From NCBI GenBank assembly GCA_004352715.1, contig SCFE01000006.1:1162614-1226613 (forward strand): a stretch of DNA of 64,000 nt. The letters are read 5' to 3'. This stretch comes from Hofstenia miamia (lineage: Eukaryota > Xenacoelomorpha > Acoela). The notes under the pieces were generated by a model that was not told the origin of the DNA, searched no databases, and saw only the letters and a list, made by a program, of their open reading frames with translations. Every line of letters starts with the position of its first letter. Positions within the stretch are counted from its first letter, which is position 1. The translations under genes and the position numbers were made by a program. Shown one piece after another: positions 1-12,600 of this stretch.

Positions 1-588
1 CAGTCACGTGACAACGTCATAAATTCAAATTGAACCTAGAAATCAACAGTTATTTGTTCTCGAACAATAATGTCGTCAAGACTATTATTTTCTCATTCGA
101 TATGAAAATTATGCTAATCAAATGGCCGGCATGATATATATATATATATGCGAACTAGTCTTATTACTATATACAGTGGCGACTCGATTTAACGAAGCCC
201 TTCGTTCCCGAAGAATATTTCGTTAAATCGAGTATTTCGTTAAATCGATTTTTCATCAAATCGAAATTTTTTTAACGAATTTTGCATCTAATTTTCGTTT
301 TATTTGTGTGTGCAGGGGTTTCTGACGTAATTAAATGCCCACTCACAGTCTTTATTCATAGTGATGGGATTTGTATCATACAAATTTTATGGCTAGCATA
401 CTAGCTCTGTCATATTTTATTTGTAGAAACAAAATAACGAAAATATGCACGAATGTTAAGTAAGAACGAAAATATAAAATCAGCTACTCGTTAAAAAGTT
501 TATTTTTTTAAATACTGCAAAATGTTGGTTTGTTTCTTTTTTGTACTTCCAATGGTTCGCACAAATTCTTTTAGACTATGCGCCATAT
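1..588. other. AT-rich DNA upstream of the first gap, no gene seen
   Basis: It contains a short AT array (134-149) and, from 172, a terminal sequence of the pogo type listed separately. Nothing else in the stretch looks coding. Confidence 0.6.
172..300 (+). repeat. left end of a pogo/Tigger-type DNA transposon (putative)
   Basis: The stretch begins TACAGTGGCGACTCGATT and then repeats the motif ATTTCGTTAAATCGA at least twice with a third degraded copy. CAGTGGCGACTCG resembles the ends of Tigger/pogo elements, which insert at TA. A second end was not found; it could lie in the 589-1588 gap. The call rests on terminal sequence alone. Confidence 0.4.
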
Positions 589-1588
589 NNNNNNNNNNNN
601 NNNNNNNNNNNNNNNNNNNNNNNNNNNNNNNNNNNNNNNNNNNNNNNNNNNNNNNNNNNNNNNNNNNNNNNNNNNNNNNNNNNNNNNNNNNNNNNNNNNN
701 NNNNNNNNNNNNNNNNNNNNNNNNNNNNNNNNNNNNNNNNNNNNNNNNNNNNNNNNNNNNNNNNNNNNNNNNNNNNNNNNNNNNNNNNNNNNNNNNNNNN
801 NNNNNNNNNNNNNNNNNNNNNNNNNNNNNNNNNNNNNNNNNNNNNNNNNNNNNNNNNNNNNNNNNNNNNNNNNNNNNNNNNNNNNNNNNNNNNNNNNNNN
901 NNNNNNNNNNNNNNNNNNNNNNNNNNNNNNNNNNNNNNNNNNNNNNNNNNNNNNNNNNNNNNNNNNNNNNNNNNNNNNNNNNNNNNNNNNNNNNNNNNNN
1001 NNNNNNNNNNNNNNNNNNNNNNNNNNNNNNNNNNNNNNNNNNNNNNNNNNNNNNNNNNNNNNNNNNNNNNNNNNNNNNNNNNNNNNNNNNNNNNNNNNNN
1101 NNNNNNNNNNNNNNNNNNNNNNNNNNNNNNNNNNNNNNNNNNNNNNNNNNNNNNNNNNNNNNNNNNNNNNNNNNNNNNNNNNNNNNNNNNNNNNNNNNNN
1201 NNNNNNNNNNNNNNNNNNNNNNNNNNNNNNNNNNNNNNNNNNNNNNNNNNNNNNNNNNNNNNNNNNNNNNNNNNNNNNNNNNNNNNNNNNNNNNNNNNNN
1301 NNNNNNNNNNNNNNNNNNNNNNNNNNNNNNNNNNNNNNNNNNNNNNNNNNNNNNNNNNNNNNNNNNNNNNNNNNNNNNNNNNNNNNNNNNNNNNNNNNNN
1401 NNNNNNNNNNNNNNNNNNNNNNNNNNNNNNNNNNNNNNNNNNNNNNNNNNNNNNNNNNNNNNNNNNNNNNNNNNNNNNNNNNNNNNNNNNNNNNNNNNNN
1501 NNNNNNNNNNNNNNNNNNNNNNNNNNNNNNNNNNNNNNNNNNNNNNNNNNNNNNNNNNNNNNNNNNNNNNNNNNNNNNNNNNNNNNNN
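589..1588. other. assembly gap, 1000 N
   Basis: An unbroken run of exactly 1000 N, probably a default gap size. The missing 5' exon(s) of the TMEM63-like gene may lie here. Confidence 0.98.
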
Positions 1589-1695
1589 GCATAAAGAAAT
1601 GATTGATATTGTTTTCAAATCATTAATTTGACAAAACTTACTTGTTTTAGCAGTAAATGCCAAATTCTATTCATGCTCATAAATCTGTTTTTCAG

Positions 1696-1969
1696 GGCAG
1701 ATGGTCTCAACAACAATGTTCTTGAACAAGATCCTGCCTTTGACAGGGGTCTCTTTTCATGGATTCCGGCTACACTTCTTTTATCAGATGAACAATTCCG
1801 CACCAAAATAGGACCTGATTCAGTGCAGTACCTTTACTTCCAGCGATACCTTATCTTCCTCATGCTTGTCTTGACAGTTTGTTCGCTTACTGTGTTGCTG
1901 CCTGTTAACATCTATGCCAGTGGAATCCTGTCCCCGCCGCAGAACGTTGGAAACGACTCTCTGCCTAGG
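1696..1969 (+). CDS. TMEM63-like exon A (first exon present)
   Basis: The acceptor is a pyrimidine run ending ttttcag at 1695, and the donor is gtactt at 1970. The first base completes a codon begun in a missing upstream exon, then 91 residues follow and end in phase 0. They hold the family segment SWIPATLLLSDEQF, the stretch SVQYLYFQR, and one membrane helix ending LLPVN. Because the exon opens inside a codon, at least one coding exon must lie upstream, either in the 589-1588 gap or outside the window. Confidence 0.9.
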
Positions 1970-4900
1970 GTACTTTTTTTATATATTTTGCTGTTTAAAC
2001 CATTTGTTTTGATATTATATTATTGAGGTGGATAATGGATCAACTTTGGTAAATGCAGACATTTATTCAATTTTGTCAATACCTTTGCAACTGACTCAAA
2101 TAAATCAGCAAACAAAATTCGGTTATCGTCTATTTTGTTCTACTCGGCCAATATAGAATCAATTTCTCCTTAGGTTAAAAAATTTAAGGATTTTATCGAA
2201 AATAAGGCTTAAGAAATTGGAAATTCATTGGACTCACACTGCTCATCGAAGTAGTAATGTATGCAATTTTTCATGAGTATTTTCATTATTTTTTAAAATG
2301 TTCTTATTTTTACCCATAGGAATTTATGTGACAAATTTTATTTAGAAATTGCCAAAAATGTCCATTTTTAAATCTAGTAACTGTAACTCGCCATTGTCCT
2401 GAAAATGAGCGAGTGTTTATCACAGACATTTAGGGTAAAACGCGTTCTATTATTTTTTGTTGAAAACACTGTTTTTAAATCATGTAAATGAGATTTTTTG
2501 TAAAATTGATTAATTGTTTGGGCAGTGAGTGTGAGTACTACTTTTTACAATTTCACGAATTATGACAATTTCAAGATATTCTTTGAAATGCAAAAACCAC
2601 TTACATCAACGTAGAAGATTTAAATAATATACAAAAAATTTTAGTTTCAGCGACTTATTCTAGATTCGAAAATTATTTAGTAATGTACATCACATTTCCA
2701 TTAATTTGTGCTCATATTTTTTAAAGATTTTAGTTTTTAGGTAAAGCATTGCCTTTACTACTCTTGACGGCATTTTGTATATCAATATATAGGCTTTCAG
2801 CAGCTGGCAGTTTTAGAAGAATGTCTAGTGAAAGGTATCATGCATTGTTCAAAGTCATATTTTTAAAAAAATTTGTCTTTCATGATAGATATGTATTTTG
2901 AGTTTATTTCCGAAGTTGAAGAAGTATTTGTCATCGATGCTCTCGGAAGAAATCCACTTTTGCACTAATCCTACCAATAGTGTTTGTGAAGTATTGCTAC
3001 CATCGACTCCGTGATATATTATCTGTTGTATAACTCGCAAATTAATTTACTTTCGAAAATTCAATCAATTTTTCTTGGAAAATTTGTATTCATTTTGCTG
3101 GAATCTCCCAGAATTTTGTGGTTTTGAAGTAGTTTATGGTGTTTGAAGTTGTTTACTAGTAGTTTTAGTCTTTTCACAATTTGTTGTTTTAATCCTGCCT
3201 CTGTGATGATTTGTTATTGTTGTTCGAAGTAGCAGCAATTTTATTTCAAGTTGGATGGATTTCTTGTAAAGCAAAAACTTTACTTTTTGACAAAAACTGC
3301 TTTTCAAAATTTGATAGCCAATTTGAATCGAGATGTTATTTGAAATTAAATGAATATATAGACATCACTTGGCTCTACTTTTATCGCAGTTGGAAAATTA
3401 TAATGATATTCTTATGATGCTATTATATTTTCTAAATCATTATTTCTATATTATATTATTTCTTGCATTATATTATATTTTATTATAATTTTATTAAGCG
3501 AAAAGAAGCCAATTTCTATTATTTCTATAATATTGATAAACGATGTAAAACATTACTTATTCAAATTGGCCTTGACATTTTGGATTTATGGCCGATTTTT
3601 AGTTATATTTTGCAGGCTATGTGATTTCCAACTAGGATCCTGATTCATAATTAGTGTTTTGCGGAATCCTTCAGGGTCAATGGACTGAGTCATAAATAAA
3701 CAAACTGGGATCACGGATTTTAGAACATTACTAATAATTTTAGGAAATTTTTTCCATAATCAAATTTTAACCGTGGTGCCACTTGAGTCTATAAGGCTAT
3801 GGAATTCAAAGGTAATGGGACCAAATCCAACGGAATTAAATGAGATTGGGTCATTTCTGTTCCCGCAAAGCTCTATTTATAAAATCAAAATTTAAGACTT
3901 AATTGAGAAATACCATGTGTTTTAATTGATTTAAAGTTGTGTTCGAATAAGTCCTGTATGTGCATAAATGTTTAAGCAGTGAGATTGCCTTCTACATTGA
4001 TTTATTACCTTTGCAAGAAATGAATTATGTCTCCATTGTTCATGCGAACATTTATTGTGCTGCATGACAATGAGTTAGATTTAAGAGATGCATGATGTTT
4101 CAAAAATCGATATTGATTTAATCGCAATTTCTCTTTGCCGCATAGTTTTTGAAGTTATCTCTCTATAATTTCCTTTAATTCAGCGACAGCTAGCCTCTTT
4201 GTTCTTTCATGTTAAATAGCTGGCAAAGTGTTGTATTAGAGATTTTCCCATTCTTTAAGCTAAACCAATAGAATGAAATAGATTTGCAAATGTAGATTGC
4301 AATACAAAAAATTATTTTAAATTAAATTAATATCTAGTTTGCAAAAGAATTTAAAAAGGCTTTTGTTGAACACCGTTTCATGTTTTCTATAGATTCTCTA
4401 AATTTTTTGAAAAAACTGGCAATTTTGCGCCTCCTTGCGACAATTTAAGTTTTTTGGGGGTTGATAGTTTTGAAGAGATATCACAATAATGGTTGGCAAT
4501 AAATTTTTAAAATTCAAAATTTTTTAAGATTCCTGATAATAGTCTACAAAATTCTACAATTTTGATTGAAAATGGAAAAATTAGTGGTCATTACTTGTTA
4601 TTTATGTATTTCGAATCCTCGCTTCTATATATCAGGCCTCTAGCCGTTAACTAGCTTTTTAATGTTAAAAGATTTAAATACATAGTGCTAAATCGTAGAT
4701 TACCTGTTTTATATGAATACATTCTTTGGTTTTAAATTATTCTAAGTTGTGTATAAAATTGTTATATGTTAATTTTCGTAGATTGAGATCGCATTTATAA
4801 ATGATTGATTGGTTTTTTACGAAAATTAGTAAAAATTCAACCCATTTCAAAGATGTCCTAACATAATTCGATGACATGCTCCATCAAATTGAAGATTCGA

Positions 4901-6635
4901 TTCTTCATTGAAATGGATTAATTTTATGACTTTGCGTGGCTCAGCCTTTTTTCAATTTTCATTTTTGTAACATTGAAATTAATTCAATCATTTTGACAAA
5001 TCAATGTCTCCCAGCATTCTTTTGGGCAAGTGCAAGTTGGCATACTTCCGTTCTTTTGTCTTCTACTATCAACTGGCTGTGAGACCGTTTAATAAATCAA
5101 TTGACCGGAAAGCTACCAGCGCTCTTTCCTTCATAAATCTTTCAATGTTTGAATTAAGGAATTTAGTCTAATTTTATATAATTATTAAGAATGTCTACGT
5201 TTAATTTTAAATTTTATGGTTTTGAAATTATCTTAAAATTTTCTATTTTTACACAATTATTTTATAGCAGTTCGGACTGGGTGACACAACCTTAGCTTCT
5301 TTAAATGTTCACTCTCCTCTCCAATGGGTGCCAACTTGTTTTTGTATCTTGTACATGGTAATTGTGTTTCTGTCAATGTATCATTTCAAACGTCATATGC
5401 CTTACAAAGAACAACTTACTTCTAACGCGCTTATCATTTCCAACCTTAAACTGGATCGCAAGTACGATGGCTCTGTTCGCTGCGTCATTGAAGACAGACA
5501 TATCGAAGAATTCTTTAAGAAGACTTACCCCTACAAGTATGCATTTTATTTTTACATTTGTAAATGTCTGCATGGCTTACTTAAGTAAGCCATGATGTCT
5601 GTAATTATAACATAGAATCATTCCGTTAATTTGATTTAAAGCAAATGTTATAATATATACAAAGATGAGCTGAATTTACAAGTGTTGTGCACCTCGTATC
5701 ACCAAAAAGTCTAATGTTTGGATCAAGAATAGCAGCAATTATCATAAAATTCTCATCTATGATGAAACTTTTCTTTCATGTCATTAACTGATGCAACATC
5801 TGTGGATATGCTTGTAATTGCATATTCTAGCATCTGAATTACAGGAATGACTTTGCTGATGGTGAAGGTGCTGCTCAGGAATATATCCATTGCTTCCTTC
5901 ACTGTTAGTGTTTTGTTGATATTAGTAACGTTCCCTAGGATTGCTGTGTCAAAAAGAGTCCCAAGTTCCAAAAAGTTTCGTTCGTCGTAAGAACAAAATA
6001 TCAAGGTTGTTCTTAAAATGGGAACTTTGCTGTGATAAAGCTGTTATTTTATTACATTTTTTAAAATTCGAGTGACTTCAATATCCTGACCACTTGCGAG
6101 CTGAAAGTTCAGTTTCCATTGTGTCAAGTATCGGTGCATTGTTGGAATCGATAGCCTCGGCTAGAGTAGCGTTGTCTGTTAGCACATGAAAAGCAGTTTT
6201 GTCAATTCATCTTCATATTTCTTTGAAATAATCAATGTTGTTAGTGGGGGTGGCATTTCAGCAAGTAATAAACATCTAGATGTATAGAAGTCGATCATTT
6301 TTGTAATGTATCGTAGATCCAAGATAAGTAGTCTTGTTTACTGAAGTTCAGCAGTCCAATGTCAGTGAAGGTTTTGTTTTTCTCCTCGCGACTTTTGTTA
6401 GCTTCTGCCTGGATATACTTAACGTTAATGCGATAACAAATTGAGTGTAACGATGCTTGAGTAATCGACAGGAAATATCGTAGTAAATGGAAGACCGCCT
6501 TTAGCACACATATCCACCGCAATTGATCGTTAAATTAATTTCTGTTTGGAGCAATTCCGGGGTTTTCCTAGACCACTACATTCGACAATCGGAATTTTCA
6601 AGAATATGGTTTACTGTTTGGTATTCCTTTCCCGC

Positions 6636-6674
<39 letters not shown>

Positions 6675-9600
6675 AGGATTTCTGTTGTTTCTTAAGATTG
6701 CCTTTGGCCCAAAAGAAAATGTTTTTATCTGTTTACAAACAGTTGTCATACTGTATCAGCTGTGAATTATTTTAATAGCCTGGATTTAATAACCTGCATT
6801 TGAGTATATCTATCATTCTGATTGTTGGAGAAAATCAGTATTCTGCATTCTCTTTACAAACCAATTATTACAATGAACAATAGTTGCTCTCAATGCAAAG
6901 AATTTGAAAAACAATTCATGAATAGGTTTGTCAAAGCCTGTTTTATAATATTATAAAGAAGGGTTTGGTTTAGTATAACTAATTTTATTGTTGATCTAGC
7001 AAATATTATCTTCATTTCAATCAAGGAACTAAGTAATATCTTCATACGACTAAGTAAGTTCTAAATACATGATATACGGTTTTCGTGTAGTATCCAGCTT
7101 TTTTCATGTAATGTCTTCTCAAGTTAACAACTTACGCTTTTTACGTTGCAATATAATGTACATAAGTATTCTATTATTGAAATGAAACATGTTAAAATTG
7201 ATGAAGACAATGTTGAAATTTCTGTTGTGAATCTACAGGAAGATTAGTGTTATGTGAAATACATATATAATACGTGCGTTGAAAATTCTTATATATCAAT
7301 TATGCATTTCTATTAAATGGTTTCAAGAATTAAGATTCTCGAACAACAACGACAAATAATCATAATACGTTCAGAGTCTGTATGCCGTAGTGTAGAAGAC
7401 GTGCCCGCATACCTTAGCTCCCAGTACGGCCTCTACCCCAGCTGATCGGTGCTATTTCATCATTAATTTTTTGTTATTACATACGTACCTGAACTTCCGT
7501 TTAGTAGTTTAGTGTTTTATAAATATATTATGCTGATGTGTTTATATTACATAAACATTATCAACTCGATTAAGAGATTTTCTGTACAATTCTAATTTTA
7601 GTCGAACTTCATGTACTCCTGCATTTTAAATATTATTGTGTTAAGTTTCATGGGAGATAAGCATCTTGGCTAGTTATATCTCTTTTTTGAGCAACGAGAG
7701 TATGCCCAAGTTAGAAAGTATTCCGGTAATTTTACCAGTATCGAAAACAAAAATTCAATATCACATTCAAGGCACGCAACGTGCCATATGACCAGTAAAT
7801 CACTTATAGGCCTATATAATAAAATTGACAATGCATATGACTTAATGTTTAAGATACGTAATAAGAAATCTTGTTCAATGAGAAACATGTTTATTTGACT
7901 GCAAGGTAAGTCTGTTGCTCTGAATACATATTTACTCAACAACGCACCAAAAATTTGGGCTTCTGATTTATGGTTTTAAAATGGGTTGGGTCGTGTTGAG
8001 TTGTGATAATCAATTCCAAATAAGGTTGAAATAATATTTACAAGTAGTTTATATCTAAGTAAATTCGTATACATGTAAATGATATTTCTTTAATTTAAAC
8101 ATTATTTTGAGTAAATGTAATTATTACAAATCAACTGTTAAGGTGCGTAAAAGTCATTAAGTCAAAATGTTGTTTTCTGTTAAAAACATATTCTAAATTT
8201 TTTTATATACCTGAAAGCGCGAATTGTGCAATTATATAATGTGTTTCTAATTTCAAAAAGTCAAAAGTGTTTTGTTAAATCCAAATATGGTTAAAATAAT
8301 CGACTATTTAATTCATAAATTTCAACATTTTTTGTCAAGTTTTGAATTAAAGATAAACTGGATGTTCTAATGCAATTTTTTGAATAAAGTTTTTCACAGC
8401 TTTGCAAACTTTTCTGTTGAAAATTACATTTTATCATTTGTAAACCAGTAATTTCTTAGCTTTTTCGTCAATTTTTGTAGTTTAAATTTTTAAATTTTTA
8501 AGTAAAAAATAATCGCCCTAGTTATTATACTTTTGATTGGTTGTTTGTATTTCAATGCAGTATGGTTAATATGTATGAAGCTTCAATAGAAATAACCAGC
8601 TAAATTAAAGAAAGCATTTCTATAAAGTTAGCATTGGGAGATTCCCTATCCTATCAAAGGTTATTCCGACGCCAATCTTTTCAGCTCAAGCATGAAGGGA
8701 GTAATCAGAACGTGATATCTTGATGAGGACTGAGGATCAACGACATGCGATCACATCTTTCAACACAAGCATTTGAAGCAGTTGAATTATTATATTTTGC
8801 CTAAATACAAATACTTTTGAAATTTGTTAGAGTTAACCATCACTGATCCGTTACTTGAAGGGTGCCAGATTAGCCATTTTGCCGGATAAGCTATTTGTTT
8901 GGAATACAACAAACCCGTTAGCTAACTACCTCATCTTATTATTAAAATATTCCATAAAACAGTGAAATTTGATTAATAATGAAAAGACATTTATCAATAA
9001 GTCCATGTGAACATTTTATTCACTTAACCGTGACAGTACATTGTCATTAAAATGAAATTAGATTTTAGAAATCACTATTGCGGAAGCTTGTGCCAGATTA
9101 TTGAAGTTTCTGGATTACTGAATGTTCCGGCCTAGTGATGGACAATTGTACTTTTACACAAAACTTTCAAGGTTGGGCTGAACTTTTTCGGGTCGAATTT
9201 GAAAATCTCAATCGAATTAAAATTATGCTAATCTATTGTGATGTATTATTTTTTCTACGATGCTTAGAAATGGAGAGTTTGTGAGAGATGATTTTCAAGG
9301 AGGAATGGTGATTCTGCAAGCGATAAAAATGTTAAATTCAAATTAGATTTGTCTCTGCATGTTTTGAATATTATTTCAATTAGAAAATTGGGGTGGGGAC
9401 TAATAGTTTAAATTCAAATTAAATTAGTGATAAAGTTGATTATGTTGTGTTGAATTTGCGTGTTATGCGTAAAAGGGCGTGGTGTGGCTAATGCTATTCT
9501 ACAATATATATTCTGACAATATATCGTTGCACTTAAGATAAAGATTATTCTTGCATTAATATCTCCTAACAGGGGAGTAGTCACAACCCAAGTATACTGC

Positions 9601-12600
9601 ATTTTAAGTTCACTTTTGTATTTGAAAATGAATGGATAAATCATGCAAAAGCGAAGTGTTTACATAATCTAGATATAGGACGCCAGCCGCTGAAACAGAT
9701 TAAAAGAAACAAGGCTTATTGAAATAATTGATTTAAATCGAGTGTATTTTTTGTGCCTATTTTATAAGCGCTGTATTTCAAGAATTGCAGTGTGAAGTAG
9801 TTAGTACCGTATAGTTCTTGGATTGTATGTTTTTAGCAGTAATTTTACCATATTGGCGGATGTCTTTGGCAAAATACATGAATGAATCCTGTATATTTTT
9901 CAGTGCTGAACTAAATGTGTTGAGAACTTATATTTTATTACAATCGGAATGCAGTCAAAATTTAAATTATATTTTTTAATTAAGTATCTCTGTCTTTGCT
10001 TAGAAAAAATCTTTTATTTTCATGTCAATTTGAAGTACTAAACCTTATTTTATTTAATATATTCTTACTATTAACATCATCGCTTTGAATATAATGTGTC
10101 CATGGTAGGCCCTATTCCGATTAATTCAATCTTCATTGCGGCTCTTGATTACAAGATTTTACTTCTTTGGACTGCAAAAAAGTTTGTTTATCAAAAATGT
10201 ATAAAAATAAACAGTCAGCATTTATCATGCTTTGGTGGTTTAAGGAATTCTTTTAATCGGCGTTTAGATAAATTTCTCCAAAATTCAGAGTGTCTTAACT
10301 GTGATACAATTATTAAAATTTGACCTGATTGACCCATTTCAGAATTACAGACATTTTTTGACGCATCCGACCCACAATAATAGTCGCAAACATCCTTAAA
10401 ATAGTAGGCTAACCGAACCTGAGCCATGGGTCATCGGACTCATTTACACTTTTGATATGCGTGTTAGTCCTTGTATGATGGACAATTTAGTTCGTTAAAC
10501 TTGTGGAGTGTTTGTAAGACTCGTATTTAAGAGCTAAGAGTTTTTATTTAACTACATAAAATTGCTGAATGTTTTTTAATTGCGCATGATGCCAAAATTG
10601 CTCTATTGAATGTACTTTTGAAAACGTCCTATTTGTATAAAAATTATGCCATTTAGAAGTCACCAGATGTACATCGAACGGGTTTATAATGAAACAATTA
10701 TTTCACTCTTTCTTTTAAAAGGGATGATAATTCTATTATATATTGAATGGTTTATCTCATTTTTCTTATTTTGTTGGAAATAAATTCATTGAAGTTCAAA
10801 TATCTCTTTATTGTCACATGCAGATGTATGCTGTGGAGTGGCTATTAGTGAAATTATTTATGTTCAGAGTGATGTGATTGGTTGCAATTTTATTACTGGT
10901 CGATACATCATTAATGTAAATATCTATAACAGTTACCCAGAAGACTCATTGAAATGGTGTTTTGCACAACTGTGAATATTTTATTTGATAATTTCAGGAG
11001 TTGTTTTTGGGGTAGTTAGAAAGCTTTATTATTCCCACGATAATTTTTGTGAGCTCATACGCCAGCAATGTTTGACATAAAATCATGGTAACCAGTGCTG
11101 TTAAAATCTTGTTCAGTCGAGTAACTTTACCACTTGAATTCTTATGTATAGACAATTTATGACTCCGAAAAAAATTGTTTGTGATCGGTATCAGGCCTGC
11201 TATTCGAGGTTCTTAACATGCTTCCGTTTTGTAATATCAGAAAGCTTCAAATGTTTTGAATTATGAACTATTAAAAGGAATAGCAGTGGCTCTGATGAGT
11301 GACACGCTCTTTTAAATACAAGATTGAGTTTTAAGATTTTAGTTTTTTTCCTTGCTCTAAAGTTTTTTACTGATTTATCTAATTTACTATTGTTAGAATA
11401 AATTTTTTAAGCAATAGTATTTAGTTGTTTTGCCATGAACCAAGTTTTTCAAATAACTAGCCATTTTCTTTCCTGAATCTATTTGTTTCGTTTCACCAAT
11501 TGCATTATTATTGATATTTTATTGACAAAACATTATTTCAATAAAATTTCGTTAAGATTAGAAACGATTGCTGGGTACCACGATGACTAAAATCAATAAA
11601 TAATAGATACTATCTGAAGCCAACAATAAAGAATAGCTTTGAAGTTATTAAAATCTGCATAATCTATTTTGAATTAATTTAATTTTATATTTTTGTAGTG
11701 TCTCCATCTATACAAGTTTTTAATGAGCCTATGTTGTTAAAGGATATGTTTTGCGATTGTAAATCTCACTTGTATTGCAATTATATTTTTCAATAAAGTA
11801 TTAATTCAAACGTTGCTGTTAAATTTTGTCTTGTTAGGAATTTTGCTCTATAAAAATATAACTAACAAAAATTTTACTCATAAAATATAATTTGACATAC
11901 AGTTTTTGTACTTCAAACCGCTTCGTAGCATGAAGCTGTTTCTTATCGATTAAATCGCGGCTGTCGTTCTATTTAACTCGATTGAAGTTGTATTTCTAGT
12001 TCTTTCTTTGGATTCTAGTTATGAACATTATTTTTCTATAAAACGTTTTTATTAACAATTATTTGCTTTATTTTTTTAGTTAAGAAACTAGTGAAATTTT
12101 ACATAGTTCTCTTTGACACGCCCTTGAAAATCTTTTCACTTATCGCAAAGTTGCTGTAATTTTGTATTTGCTTGGACCATGTTAATTTGAAATATTTTAT
12201 ACATTAGAAAAAGGATTTTTGTATTTATATCAATTTAATAGTAATATTTTTCTGTAGAGTTTGCGATGTAAGATTGGCTTATGATGTGAAGAAGTTGGAG
12301 CACTATCAGCGACGCATGGATGAAAGCAAATTAGCCTTAGATTATTGTATTCAGTATAATGCCAAATCCCCTCAAAATCTAACATTGTCTCCGGGAGGCT
12401 GTTGGCTTCTTCAGTGTTGGAATCGAGTTGATGCCGCATCGTATTATCAAAAGCGGTTCGACCACTACCAAGCCAAAGTTGAGGGTCAAATTAATAATCT
12501 AGTACCACTTGGCATTTGTTTTGTTCAGTTTGAATCACCGGCTATCGCACAGCGCATTGCTGCAGATTTCAAGTAAGTCGTGCTATATATTTCAAGTTGT

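Larger units (their letters stand above)
5537..12257 (+). other. intron B-C of the TMEM63-like gene
   Basis: 6.7 kb, the longest intron. It holds an antisense hAT transposase relic (about 5690-6530) and a TA array at 6639-6671. The remainder, 6700-12257, shows scattered short frames without recognisable products. Confidence 0.8.

Noticed and set aside
500-1663. Long open frames across 500-1663 on both strands
   Set aside because: They consist almost wholly of N's in the assembly gap.
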